Below, in pieces: positions 9,027 to 17,195 of a DNA stretch of 64,000 bases; within the stretch, counting starts at the first letter, position 1, and each line of letters starts with the position of its first letter. The translations under genes and the position numbers were made by a program. Below the pieces are notes generated by a model. The model saw only the letters and a list, made by a program, of their open reading frames with translations, made no database searches and had not been told where the DNA came from. The stretch is from positions 496,001 through 560,000 of the forward strand of contig NZ_JABWMJ010000001.1 of the NCBI RefSeq assembly GCF_013366375.1, written 5' to 3'. This DNA is from Rhizobacter koreensis. Lineage in GTDB: Bacteria; Pseudomonadota; Gammaproteobacteria; Burkholderiales; Burkholderiaceae_C.

Positions 9027-10298
9027 ATGCCGCTGCCCCTGTTCCTGCGCTGCGCCGCCGGCGTCGAGCCGTTTCTCGCCGACGAGGCGCGGCGTGCCCT
9101 GCCCGACGCCGTCGTCGGGATCGAGCGTGGCGGTGTGATGCTCGACGGCACCGCGCGCGACGTGATGGTGCTCAACCTCCAGAGCCGCATCGCGCAGCGC
9201 GTGCTGGTGCAGGTCGCCGAAGGTCCGTACCGTGACGAGCGCGACCTCTACGCGCTGGCGCGCGGCGTCGACTGGGGCGACTGGATCACGCCGGCACACA
9301 CCCTGCGCGTCGACACGACCGCCCATCGCAGCCCGCTGCGCAGCCTCAACTTCGCGGCGCTGATTGTCAAGGACGCGGTCTGCGACCAGCTGCGCGAGGC
9401 GACCGGCGAGCGCCCGAGCGTCGAGCTGCGCCACCCCGACCTGCCGCTCGTGCTGCACCTCGGCGAGACCCACGCCGCGCTCTACGTCGACACTTCGGGC
9501 GAGCCGCTGTTCAAGCGCGGCTGGCGCGAGGACAAGGGCGACGCGCCGCTCAAGGAGACGCTCGCCGCGGCGATGCTCGCCGCCGCCGGCTGGCGCGGCA
9601 CGCCCGAAGCCGGCGGCGCGCTCCACGACCCGTGCTGCGGCTCCGGCACCATCGCCATCGAGGCTGCGCAGATCGCCTGCGGCATCGCGCCCGGGCTGCA
9701 GCGGCGATTCGCGTTCGAGCGCCTGCTGCCGTTCGCGACGCCCGAGCAGCGCGCCGAGTGGCAGCGCCTGAAGAGCCACGCCCGGTCGCGCATCCATGCA
9801 TCGGCGGTGCCGATCTTCGCGAGCGACGTCTCGTTCCGGATGGTCGACTTCGCACGCCGCAACGCCGAGCGCGCCGGCGTCCTGGATGCGATCACCTTCC
9901 ACGGCGGCGACGCGCTCGAGCGTCCGGCGCCGTCGCTCGACCCCGCGCTGCCCGGCACGCTGATGGTCAACCCGCCGTACGGCGAGCGCATCGACGTCGC
10001 CGGCAAGGCCGCTCGGCCGTCGGCCGAGGACCGCGCGACGCCGGGCGACTTCTTCGAGCGCCTGGCCGCGCACTGGAAGCGGGCCTACACCGCGCACCCG
10101 GCCGGCTGGACGGCCTACGTGCTGAGCCCCGATCCCCGGCTGCCCGGCGCGATGCGCCTCAAGGAGTCGCGGCGCACCCCGATGTGGAACGGTCCGATCG
10201 AGTGCCGCCTGTTCCGGTTCGATCTGGTGGCCGGGTCTGCGCGGCGCAGTGCAGCGGACCCTAGCGACGAGCCGCTGCCCGCTCCGCGCGCCGGCTGA
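9027..10298 (+). CDS. rlmL: THUMP-domain 23S rRNA (guanine-N2) methyltransferase, RlmL-type
   Basis: A class I SAM-dependent methyltransferase of 423 residues. The N-terminus (about 1-160) matches the ferredoxin-like/THUMP region that binds rRNA. The UPF0020 catalytic domain follows, with the SAM-binding motif DPCCGSGTIAIEAAQ and the target-amine motif NPPYGER. This equals the N-terminal half of E. coli RlmKL; the RlmK half is absent, as is usual outside gammaproteobacteria. The ATG lies 42 bases after the rpoN stop. Exact target position (G2445 in E. coli) is inferred from the family. Confidence 0.9.
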   Translation: MPLPLFLRCAAGVEPFLADEARRALPDAVVGIERGGVMLDGTARDVMVLNLQSRIAQRVLVQVAEGPYRDERDLYALARGVDWGDWITPAHTLRVDTTAHRSPLRSLNFAALIVKDAVCDQLREATGERPSVELRHPDLPLVLHLGETHAALYVDTSGEPLFKRGWREDKGDAPLKETLAAAMLAAAGWRGTPEAGGALHDPCCGSGTIAIEAAQIACGIAPGLQRRFAFERLLPFATPEQRAEWQRLKSHARSRIHASAVPIFASDVSFRMVDFARRNAERAGVLDAITFHGGDALERPAPSLDPALPGTLMVNPPYGERIDVAGKAARPSAEDRATPGDFFERLAAHWKRAYTAHPAGWTAYVLSPDPRLPGAMRLKESRRTPMWNGPIECRLFRFDLVAGSARRSAADPSDEPLPAPRAG

Positions 10299-10381
10299 GC
10301 GCGACATCGCGGTTCGGGCCGCGCGGCCACCCGCCGCCTCGATCGTCACCGGCCGCGTCGGTTGCCCCCGCCAGTCGGCGA

Positions 10382-10412
10382 CCAGCCCCGAAGGGAGTTC
10401 CCGGGTGGCTGG
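10382..10412. other. Structured leader hairpin before the lipoprotein gene
   Basis: CCAGCC at 10382-10387 pairs with GGCTGG at 10407-10412, with an inner GGGAGTTCCC that can pair further. A second dyad, CGCGTG-N5-CACGCG, lies at 10434-10450, just before the ribosome binding site. The 167-base gap thus has pairing potential, but I recognise no known riboswitch class. Confidence 0.3.
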
Positions 10413-10465
10413 GCCTGCCGAATGCCCGCTCAGCGCGTGTGTGTCACGCGTCGGGAGAACTCAAC

Positions 10466-11254
10466 ATGATCGGAATCCGGAGCTGGGCGGTCGCCGTGGC
10501 CGCTGCCCTGTTGGCGGCGTGCGGCGGCGGTGGCGGCGACGACGGGCCGCGCGAACCGCTGCCGGCCCTGTCGGAGGACACCAATCCGAGCGGCGCGCGC
10601 CTCGACCTGCGCGCCCGCAACTACTTCCCGGCCGCGCCCGGCGACCGCTGGGTGTACGAGCTGCAGACCGCCGGCGTCACGGGACAGACGCTGACGCGCA
10701 GCGTCGCCGCCGCCGGCGCCAGCGACATCGCGGTCACCGAGAGCTCGGTCGCGGGCATCACCACCACCACCTACCGGCGCACGCCGCAGGGGCTGCTCGC
10801 GGTGCGTCCGCTCGCCGACCAGTTCCCACCCGCGGTGGTCGACCAGATCGGCAACCTGCTCGAGTACGCCGAGCCGTTCTATCCCGTCGGGTCGACGCGC
10901 CGCCTGGTGCGCCAGGGCAGCTGGGGCGAGGACGTGGACGGCGACCGCCTGGTCGACAGCTTCCGGCTCGAGATCACGCAGGTGCTGGTCGGCTTCGAGT
11001 CGATGACGCTGCCGCGCGCGACCCTCGCCGACGTCGCCCACTTCCGCAACGTGATCACGCTCACCGTGCAGCCGTCGGACCGCCGGCGCGACCTGCCGTC
11101 GGTCACGCAGACCGAAGATGCATGGTGGGCGCCGGGCGTCGGCCTGGTGCGCGCCGAGCGCTCGATGAGCGGCGACAGCGACCGCGTCAAGCCGGCCTAC
11201 ACCATCGTGCTGACGGGCGGCAGCGTGGGCGGCGTTCCGCTGTTCCAGCCGTGA
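10466..11254 (+). CDS. Putative lipoprotein of unknown function
   Basis: A 262-residue protein with a lipoprotein signal peptide: lipobox LLAAC with Cys19, followed by a Gly-rich and acidic stretch (GGGGGDDG), a common tether in this lineage. The mature part starts RNYFPAAPGDRWVYELQ, which resembles secreted beta-rich lipoproteins that carry a PGDRWVY motif, and appears beta-rich throughout. ATG 10466 was chosen over an upstream in-frame start because it gives the correct lipobox spacing and has GGGAG nine bases upstream. No enzymatic motif is seen. It stands alone between rlmL and a convergent gene. Confidence 0.8.
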   Translation: MIGIRSWAVAVAAALLAACGGGGGDDGPREPLPALSEDTNPSGARLDLRARNYFPAAPGDRWVYELQTAGVTGQTLTRSVAAAGASDIAVTESSVAGITTTTYRRTPQGLLAVRPLADQFPPAVVDQIGNLLEYAEPFYPVGSTRRLVRQGSWGEDVDGDRLVDSFRLEITQVLVGFESMTLPRATLADVAHFRNVITLTVQPSDRRRDLPSVTQTEDAWWAPGVGLVRAERSMSGDSDRVKPAYTIVLTGGSVGGVPLFQP

Positions 11255-11348
11255 GCCGATAGCGACGGCGCGGGGGCTGCGCGACGCGACGCTCCCGTGA
11301 AGGAGCCCGAGGCCGGTTCGCCGGCGTCGGCGCGGTGCGCCGCCCGAT

Positions 11349-12008
11349 TCAGCGGCGCGCCGGCACCGTCAGCGTCGCGATCGCCCGCAGCGCGTCGGCG
11401 CTCGCCTCGACCACGACGATCTCGCCCGACGCGGGGCTGTGTCCGGTGAGCGCCGCGATGTTCTCGCCGTGCGTCACCACGAGCAGCACGCCGGGGCCAC
11501 GCCACGCGCGAAGGACGGCGCGGCCGCCCTCGGTGAGCGCGCCGCGCCGCTCGCTCATCACGTAGGCATTGCCGAAGGTCGGCTCGATATCGACCCGGCC
11601 GACGCGGAGCAGCTCGGCGGTGTCGCGACAGCGGCACCATGGCGAGCTGAGGACGCGCCGCACGTCGATGCGCTCGGCACGCAGGCGCTCGCCCATCGCG
11701 CGCGCGTCGGCGCGTCCGTTCTCGCTGAGGTTGCGCTGGGTCGCGCAATCGTCGAGACGCCAGCCGGCCGGGTCGCCGATGCCGGGCGCCTCGGCGTGTC
11801 GCATCAGCGCGATGGCGCCGGAGCGCCGTAGCGCCGACCAGTCGTTCGATCCGCTCGCGAACGCGGTGGGCTCGGCGCCGGCGAGAGCGACGACGGCAAG
11901 GCAGCGGGCGAGGGCGGCGCGCCGGCCGATGGCGGCTCGGGCGCCGCAGGCGGCCCAACGCGCCGGCGGCGCGCTGCACGGGGGCTCCACGTCGGCGTGC
12001 ACCGTCAC
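11349..12008 (-). CDS. Histidine phosphatase family protein, probably exported
   Basis: A phosphoglycerate-mutase-like phosphatase. The catalytic RHG-type motif is LMRHAEAPG (Arg70, His71 from the chosen start); a later His lies in VVTHGENIAAL, and the acidic region ERRGALTEGG follows the family pattern. A hydrophobic stretch, LARCLAVVALAG ending at AFAS, suggests a signal peptide, preceded by about 30 unusual residues. No ATG lies close by. GTG 12008 was chosen because GGAG sits six bases upstream, but the true start may be further in. Its substrate is unknown. Confidence 0.75.
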   Translation of the reverse strand: MTVHADVEPPCSAPPARWAACGARAAIGRRAALARCLAVVALAGAEPTAFASGSNDWSALRRSGAIALMRHAEAPGIGDPAGWRLDDCATQRNLSENGRADARAMGERLRAERIDVRRVLSSPWCRCRDTAELLRVGRVDIEPTFGNAYVMSERRGALTEGGRAVLRAWRGPGVLLVVTHGENIAALTGHSPASGEIVVVEASADALRAIATLTVPARR

Positions 12009-12146
12009 GCGGAGCTCCGGCAAGCACGCTCCGCGCGTGAAAGCCGGAACGCGCTTCGACGGAGGGTGCGTCGAAGCGCGCGCTCGCGCGCACGCCGTTG
12101 CCGAGGTCCGTCGCGGCTCACGCGCAAGCACCGGCGGATCGCTGCC

Positions 12147-13217
12147 TCAGCAGGCGGCTGCGGGCCGCACGCTGGCGGAACGACGCCGCGTCGCCGCGCC
12201 GGCGGCGCCGAGGCCGAGCGCGAGCAGCGCGAGCGTGCCGGGTTCCGGCACCTGCGCGGCGAGGAACGCGTTGCGCGCGGCAACCGCGAGATCGGTGTAG
12301 TTCGAGAACACCCCGTCCATGCCCCAGTTGAAGAAGCGCTGGTACTCGGGGTCGGCGAGGGTGCCCTGGCGGTTGAAGGTGTAGCCGTGGACCAGCAGGC
12401 CGGCCGCGTGCGCGAGGTCGATGAAGGCCTCGCCGATGCCCGCGCCGGTGATCGAGACGCCCACGCCGTCGGCGAACTGCGCGATGTTGGCCAGGCCATA
12501 CGTGACCAGCGCGTTCGACGACGAGCTCAGCACCACGAGGTCGAAGTCGAGCCCGAGCGCCTTCTGCTTGTCGGCGATGCTCTTGATCGTGTCGATCGAG
12601 AACGACTGGATGAACACCTTGTCGGCGCCGGTGTAGCCGTTGGCGATCAGCGTCTGCAGGATCTTGTCTTCCATCACCGGGTCGGCCTGCTTGGCTTCCG
12701 GATAGATGCCGACCTCGCGGCCGACCAGCGCGCTCTGCGATTTCGCGAGGTCGATCACTTCCTGGAACGTCGGGATCTTGAACGGGTCGGCCGACACCGG
12801 CGTGAAGCCGGGGTACGAGGTCGACGCCGTGCCGACGGGCTTGACGGTGAGCGACTTGACTTCCGCAAGCGTGAACTCCGAGACCGCGTAGTTGCTGCGG
12901 CCGGGGAACAGCTGCTGCACGTTGGTCGTGCGGGTCAGCGTGTCGTCGTGCATCGCGACGAGCACGCCGTCCTTGGTGAGCTGCAGGTCGGGCTCGATGT
13001 AGTCGGCGCCCATCTTGACCGCCAGCTCGTAGCCGCCGAGCGTGTGCTCGGGCAGGTAGCCGGTGGTGCCGCGATGCGCCAGCACCAGCGGGGCGAGCCC
13101 GTTCAGCTGCTTGACCGCGTCGGCCGAGGCGGTGGCGCTCAGCAGCGCGAGGGCGGCCGGGATCGCCATCTGCAGCACGCGGACGCGGAACGAGCGGGAT
13201 CGGGAAAGGACTGGCAT
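12147..13217 (-). CDS. Glycerophosphodiester phosphodiesterase with PEP-CTERM sorting signal
   Basis: A secreted GDPD-family enzyme that hydrolyses glycerophosphodiesters to glycerol-3-phosphate and an alcohol. The 356-residue protein has a signal peptide (about 1-32), the catalytic AHRG at 47-50 with Glu58, EPDLQLTKDG at 75-84 and MHDDTL at 89-94. Near the C-terminus VPEPGT (323-328) is followed by a hydrophobic helix (about 329-342) and ATRRR, a PEP-CTERM sorting domain expected to be processed by an exosortase. GAGGAGAC lies upstream of the ATG. A PHO-box-like promoter lies at 13269-13302. The last ten residues after RRR are an unusually long tail. Confidence 0.93.
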   Translation of the reverse strand: MPVLSRSRSFRVRVLQMAIPAALALLSATASADAVKQLNGLAPLVLAHRGTTGYLPEHTLGGYELAVKMGADYIEPDLQLTKDGVLVAMHDDTLTRTTNVQQLFPGRSNYAVSEFTLAEVKSLTVKPVGTASTSYPGFTPVSADPFKIPTFQEVIDLAKSQSALVGREVGIYPEAKQADPVMEDKILQTLIANGYTGADKVFIQSFSIDTIKSIADKQKALGLDFDLVVLSSSSNALVTYGLANIAQFADGVGVSITGAGIGEAFIDLAHAAGLLVHGYTFNRQGTLADPEYQRFFNWGMDGVFSNYTDLAVAARNAFLAAQVPEPGTLALLALGLGAAGAATRRRSASVRPAAAC

Positions 13218-13268
13218 GAGGTCTCCTCGGCAATGGGTGAATGGCGCCTCGACCCGGCGCGCCTTAGG

Positions 13269-13302
13269 ACGATAGGAACGCTGCGTGACGCCTTCGTGAC
13301 CG
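13269..13302 (-). promoter_or_regulatory. Putative PHO box and -10 of the glycerophosphodiesterase gene
   Basis: Read on the minus strand: CGGTCAC, four bases (GAAG), GCGTCAC, then ten bases and TATCGT. Two seven-base direct repeats with an 11-base period, about ten bases upstream of a -10, is the known layout of PhoB-activated promoters; each repeat keeps the GTCA core. The predicted transcript start gives a leader of about 45 bases before ATG 13217. No normal -35 is present. Confidence 0.5.
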
Positions 13303-13359
13303 CGCCCGAAAAGCCGTCGCGACGCCGATGCATCCAGCGCGCGGCAGGTTACTACACGA

Positions 13360-13374
13360 CGTGAATTCGTCACG
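13360..13374. promoter_or_regulatory. Dyad CGTGA-N5-TCACG (operator candidate)
   Basis: CGTGA ATTCG TCACG, in the divergent gap between the phosphodiesterase and DUF1615 genes, about 95 bases before the DUF1615 start. The same ten bases with the same spacing recur at 16565-16579 upstream of the amidase gene. The regulator is unknown. Confidence 0.35.
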
Positions 13375-13469
13375 CTGCACGCGACGGCGCGAGCGGGTGC
13401 CCTGCGCCGCGGGCATCGGAGCCGGCGCCGCGTTTGCCGCATGATCGGCGCGTGCCGAGCCCATCCACC

Positions 13470-14618
13470 ATGCCCACCTCTGCCCTTCGCCGCGCTGCCG
13501 CGGCCCGTGCCGGACGCTGCGCCGGCGTGCTCGCGCTCGTCGGCGCGCTGCTCGCCGGCTGCGCGACCGAGCCGCCGCGACCGGCGCCGCGCGCGATGAC
13601 CGCCGGCGAAGCCCGCGAGCTGATCGATGCGGCGCTGCCGGCGAACGTGAGCGACCGCCCCGGCTGGGTCGCCGACATCTACGCCGGCTTCGTCGCCCAC
13701 GACGTCGCGCCGGGCCCGGAGAGCGTGTGCGCCGTGATGGCGGTGATCCAGCAGGAGTCCGGCTTTCGCGTGAACCCGGTGGTGCCCGGCCTCGGCGGGC
13801 TCACGCTGCGCGAGATCGAGCGCCGTGCCGATCGCATTGGCGTGCCGGCGCTCGTCGTGCGCACCGCGCTGCGCCTGCCGTCCGGCAACGGCCAGAGCTT
13901 CCTCGAGCGCATCGAGGCCGCTAAGACCGAGAAGGAGCTGAGCGACATCTTCCAGGACCTGATCGGCGCGGTGCCGATGGGGCGCCGCCTGTTCGCCGAC
14001 TGGAACCCGATCCGCACGCGCGGGCCGATGCAGGTCAACGTCGAATTCGCCGAGGCGCTCGCGTCGAGCAAGCCGTACCCGTATCCGGCGCCCAGGGGCA
14101 TTGCCGAAGAGCTGTTCACGCGGCGCGGCAGCGTCTATTTCGGCATCGCCCACCTGCTCGCCTACGACGCCCCGTACGACCGCCTGCTCTATCGATTCGC
14201 CGACTACAACGCGGGCCAGTACGCGAGCCGCAACGCGGCGTTCCAGCGAGCGGCGAGCAGCGCGTCGGGCATTCCGCTGGTCGCCGACGGCGCCTTGCTC
14301 GCGCGCGATAGCAGCGCCAGGGGCGCCGGCAGCACGCTGCTCGCGGTGCGTTCGATGGCGGGCCGGCTCGGCCTCGGCGAGCGCGACATCGAGGCGGCGC
14401 TCGAGCGCGGCCGGCGCGCCGACTTCGCCGAGACGCGGCTCTACCGGCGCGTGTTCGAGCTCGCCGAAGAGGCCGAAGGAAGGCCGCTGCCGCGCGCCCA
14501 GGTGCCGCGCATCCAGCTCGAGGGCGCCAAGATCAGCCGCCCGCTCACCAACGAGTGGTTCGCCAACAGCGTGAACGGGCATCACCGGCGCTGCATGGAT
14601 CGGCTGGCCGCCGGGTGA
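13470..14618 (+). CDS. DUF1615 family lipoprotein
   Basis: A 382-residue lipoprotein: signal peptide with lipobox LLAGC (Cys31). The mature domain matches my recollection of DUF1615, including VCAVMAVIQQESGF, TRGPMQVNVEFAE, YRFADYNAGQYASRNAAFQ and the C-terminal PLTNEWFANSV. The QQESGF / GPMQVN / YNAGQ series resembles the active-site pattern of lytic transglycosylases (catalytic Glu in QQES), so a peptidoglycan-related role is plausible but unproven. ATG 13470 was preferred over upstream TTG and GTG codons because it gives the best signal peptide. Confidence 0.85.
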   Translation: MPTSALRRAAAARAGRCAGVLALVGALLAGCATEPPRPAPRAMTAGEARELIDAALPANVSDRPGWVADIYAGFVAHDVAPGPESVCAVMAVIQQESGFRVNPVVPGLGGLTLREIERRADRIGVPALVVRTALRLPSGNGQSFLERIEAAKTEKELSDIFQDLIGAVPMGRRLFADWNPIRTRGPMQVNVEFAEALASSKPYPYPAPRGIAEELFTRRGSVYFGIAHLLAYDAPYDRLLYRFADYNAGQYASRNAAFQRAASSASGIPLVADGALLARDSSARGAGSTLLAVRSMAGRLGLGERDIEAALERGRRADFAETRLYRRVFELAEEAEGRPLPRAQVPRIQLEGAKISRPLTNEWFANSVNGHHRRCMDRLAAG

Positions 14619-14652
14619 GGCCGGCGGCGGCAAGCTGCTCATGGCCGATCCG

Positions 14653-14670
14653 CCGGCGCCGCGGCGCCGG
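14653..14670. other. 18-bp GC palindrome between convergent genes
   Basis: CCGGCGCCGCGGCGCCGG is a perfect palindrome between the convergent DUF1615 and amidase genes. It may act as a transcription pause or terminator hairpin, but no T run follows on either strand. Confidence 0.25.
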
Positions 14671-14736
14671 TGCCGCGCTCGACATGCCTCGGAGGGCCGC
14701 CGGCGAGTTACCGGCGCCGCCGCGCCCGTGCGGTGC

Positions 14737-16512
14737 TCAGCGTGACGCCGACGCCGCCGGTGCCGCGGGGCGAGCCAGTTCCGGCGCGAGCGGACTCGTC
14801 ACGCGGGGCATCGTCGTGCGCTCCCAGCCGGCGGCCAGACGGAACAGCGTGGGCTCGGAGAACTCGCGCGCGATCATCTCGAGCCCGACCGGCTCGACCG
14901 ACGGCGAGGTCGCGGTCGCCTTGATGAAGCCGACCGGGATCGCCATCGCCGGGAAGCCCGTGAACGGGCTCAGGCGGTTGTTGCTGCCCGAGTTGACGCT
15001 CAGGCTGTTGAAGCCCTGCAGCACCGGATAGACCAGCACGTCGTAGGCCGCGCCGCGTGTCGCGCCGGTCGCGAAGTCGACGTTGTTGAGCGCCGCCGTG
15101 ACGCGCGGAATGACGTACTCGTCGCGCGGCGTCAGGTTGTTCTGGTACGTCGGATTCGACTCCTTGTTGGTGCCGGCCGTGATGTAGGTGCGGAAGTTGG
15201 CGACCCGCGTCGGCTCGAGCGTCGCGAGGGCGTCGCCCACCGCTTCGGTGCTGCGCAGGTGGTTGTCGACCGCCGAGCTCCACGACGTCAGGTACGCCGT
15301 GAGGTCGTCGCGGAACTGGTACGTCGAGAGGCTCGCGTAGCTCGTGAGCACCGTCGCGCGGTTGGCGATGTCGGTGTCCTCGACGATCGCGCCGGCCGCC
15401 CGCATCTGGTCGAGCGCGCCGTTCAGCGCGTCCAGGAACGCGGCGTTCGCCGTGGTCCGGTTCGGGAACATCGAGCGGACCACGCCGATGCGCGCGCCCA
15501 CGAGTCCGTCGGTGCGCAGCGACGCCGTGTAGGTGGTCGGCAGCGACACCATGGTCGCGTACGCGGCGGCCGACGGGACCAGCGGCGAATCCCACGCCTT
15601 GGCGATGCGCTGGCCGCTGAACGGCGACGGGTCGAAGCCGACCAGCGCGTCCATCGTGAGCGCGCAGTCGCGCACCGCGCGGCAGAGCGGGCCGCCGGTG
15701 TCCTGGCCGTGTGCGAGCGGCAGGATGCCGTCCTGGCTGACGAGGCGCAGCGAGGGCCTCAGGCCGTAGAGGCCCTCGACGGCGGCCGGCACGCGGATCG
15801 AGCCGCCGGTGTCGGTGCCGAGGCCCACCATCGCGAGGTTGGCGGCGATCGCGGTGCCGGTGCCCGACGACGAGCCGCCCGCGCTGTTGACCGCGATGTA
15901 CGCGTTCCTGGTCTTGCCGCCGAGCGCCGAGCTGCCGGTGAAGCCGAACGCGAACTCGTCCATGTTGGCCTTGCCGATGATGATCGCGCCGGCCTCGCGC
16001 AGGCGCCGGATCGTGTACGCGTCGTCGGGCGGCTGGTTGTTGGCGAGCGCGAGCGACCCGCCGGTCGTCTTCATGTCGGCGGTGTCGTAGTTGTCCTTGG
16101 CGAGCACCGGCACGCAGTGCATCGGCCCGACCATGCGGCCCTTGCCGAAGAACTCGGCGTCCATCGCGTCGGCCTGCGCGAGCGCGGTCGGGCTGGTGGT
16201 GATCACGCTGCGCAGCGCGGGGCTGTTCGGAAACGCCGCCGACGGCTCGTTGTCATACGCGGCGATGCGGTCGAGGTAGCCCTGCACGATGTCGCGACAC
16301 GAGACGTCGCCGCTTTGCATCGCGGTGTGGAAGCTCTCGATCGTCGCCTCGACCAGCGGGAACGGCGCGCGGTTCGGCTTGAGCGTGACGCGGTCGTCGT
16401 CGTCGCTGCCGCCACCGCCGCAGGCCGCGAGTACGGCCACGGCGATGACGCTGACGGTGAAACGGGCGAGGCGCGGTGCGGGCGCGGCGGGGACCAGATG
16501 AGAAAGGTGCAT
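14737..16512 (-). CDS. Amidase-signature family lipoprotein
   Basis: A 591-residue amidase with the Ser-cisSer-Lys triad: Lys139 in VLAKDN, the GGSSSGTGT loop at 213-221 and nucleophile Ser238 in TDTGGSIR. The signal peptide ends in lipobox LAAC (Cys31) followed by GGGGSDDDD, so it is a membrane-anchored, probably periplasmic enzyme. Most family members are cytoplasmic, so the lipidated form is notable. Its substrate cannot be predicted; it lacks the GatB/GatC context of GatA. ATG 16512 was chosen over 16578 because it gives the lipoprotein signal directly. Confidence 0.9.
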   Translation of the reverse strand: MHLSHLVPAAPAPRLARFTVSVIAVAVLAACGGGGSDDDDRVTLKPNRAPFPLVEATIESFHTAMQSGDVSCRDIVQGYLDRIAAYDNEPSAAFPNSPALRSVITTSPTALAQADAMDAEFFGKGRMVGPMHCVPVLAKDNYDTADMKTTGGSLALANNQPPDDAYTIRRLREAGAIIIGKANMDEFAFGFTGSSALGGKTRNAYIAVNSAGGSSSGTGTAIAANLAMVGLGTDTGGSIRVPAAVEGLYGLRPSLRLVSQDGILPLAHGQDTGGPLCRAVRDCALTMDALVGFDPSPFSGQRIAKAWDSPLVPSAAAYATMVSLPTTYTASLRTDGLVGARIGVVRSMFPNRTTANAAFLDALNGALDQMRAAGAIVEDTDIANRATVLTSYASLSTYQFRDDLTAYLTSWSSAVDNHLRSTEAVGDALATLEPTRVANFRTYITAGTNKESNPTYQNNLTPRDEYVIPRVTAALNNVDFATGATRGAAYDVLVYPVLQGFNSLSVNSGSNNRLSPFTGFPAMAIPVGFIKATATSPSVEPVGLEMIAREFSEPTLFRLAAGWERTTMPRVTSPLAPELARPAAPAASASR

Positions 16513-16564
16513 GGGGCCTTGGGCAGCAGTGATGGGCGGGAACGGCAGCAAAGCTTGTGCCAAG

Positions 16565-16579
16565 CGTGACTTTCTCACG
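16565..16579. promoter_or_regulatory. Dyad CGTGA-N5-TCACG upstream of the amidase gene
   Basis: CGTGA CTTTC TCACG, extended by one pair on each side to GCGTGA/TCACGC. It lies 53 bases upstream of the amidase start in the divergent gap with the ankyrin gene. It matches the dyad at 13360-13374 in arm sequence and spacing. Confidence 0.35.
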
Positions 16580-16780
16580 CGCCTGCGCAGCTACCCCGCC
16601 TCGATTCCCCGCTCGCGCGGCGCTCCGCCATCGCGTAAGCCTCGTCCGGCCCGAACCTTGCTGGGGTGACCTCGGGGCGACGGGCAGCCGCTCGACGATG
16701 CGGCGGCACACTGCCGGTCGCCAGTGCTTCGGTGAACCGTCCGCTCGTTCTCACCGACTCCGTTGATTCGCAACCATTTC

Positions 16781-17152
16781 ATGGCCGACACCGATCCCCT
16801 GCAGATCCTGAAGAAGCTCCTGGCCGGTGCCGCCGTGGCGGTCGCGGTCGGTGCGCCGCTCACGGGCGCCAGCGCCGCGCCGGCGGTGCCGATCGTGCAG
16901 GCGGCGGCGAACGGCGACATGCCGGCGCTGCTGGCGCTGCTCGACGCGGGCGCCGACCCCAATGCACGTGGCACCGGCGGACGCACCGCGCTGATGGAAG
17001 CGGCGCGCGCCGGCCGCTTCGCGATCGTGCGCGCGCTGCTGGTGCACGGCGCCGACAAGGCGCTCGCCGACGATGCGGGCCGCACCGCTTTCGACGAAGC
17101 GGTCGCGCGCGGCCACGTCGACCTCATCGCGTTGCTGCGCGACGCGGAGTGA
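16781..17152 (+). CDS. Exported ankyrin-repeat protein
   Basis: A 123-residue protein with a possible signal peptide (hydrophobic stretch LLAGAAVAVAVGAPL, then GASA) and about three ankyrin repeats: PIVQAAANGDMPALLALLDAGADPN, then GRTALMEAARAGRFAIVRALL, then GRTAFDEAVARGHVDLIALL (each given in part). Ankyrin repeats mediate protein contacts; similar small periplasmic ones occur next to catalases in other bacteria, but not here. It converges with rsmE, with a 43-base gap. ATG 16781 was chosen over an upstream TTG. Confidence 0.8.
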   Translation: MADTDPLQILKKLLAGAAVAVAVGAPLTGASAAPAVPIVQAAANGDMPALLALLDAGADPNARGTGGRTALMEAARAGRFAIVRALLVHGADKALADDAGRTAFDEAVARGHVDLIALLRDAE

Positions 17153-17195
17153 ACCGCGCCGGCGGCGGCGCCGGCTCCCGCGCGCCCGACGCCGC

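Noticed and set aside
10299..10465. Possible riboswitch in the gap before the lipoprotein gene
   Set aside because: Hairpins are present, but I could not match conserved cores of TPP, cobalamin, glycine, SAM or cyclic-di-GMP riboswitches.
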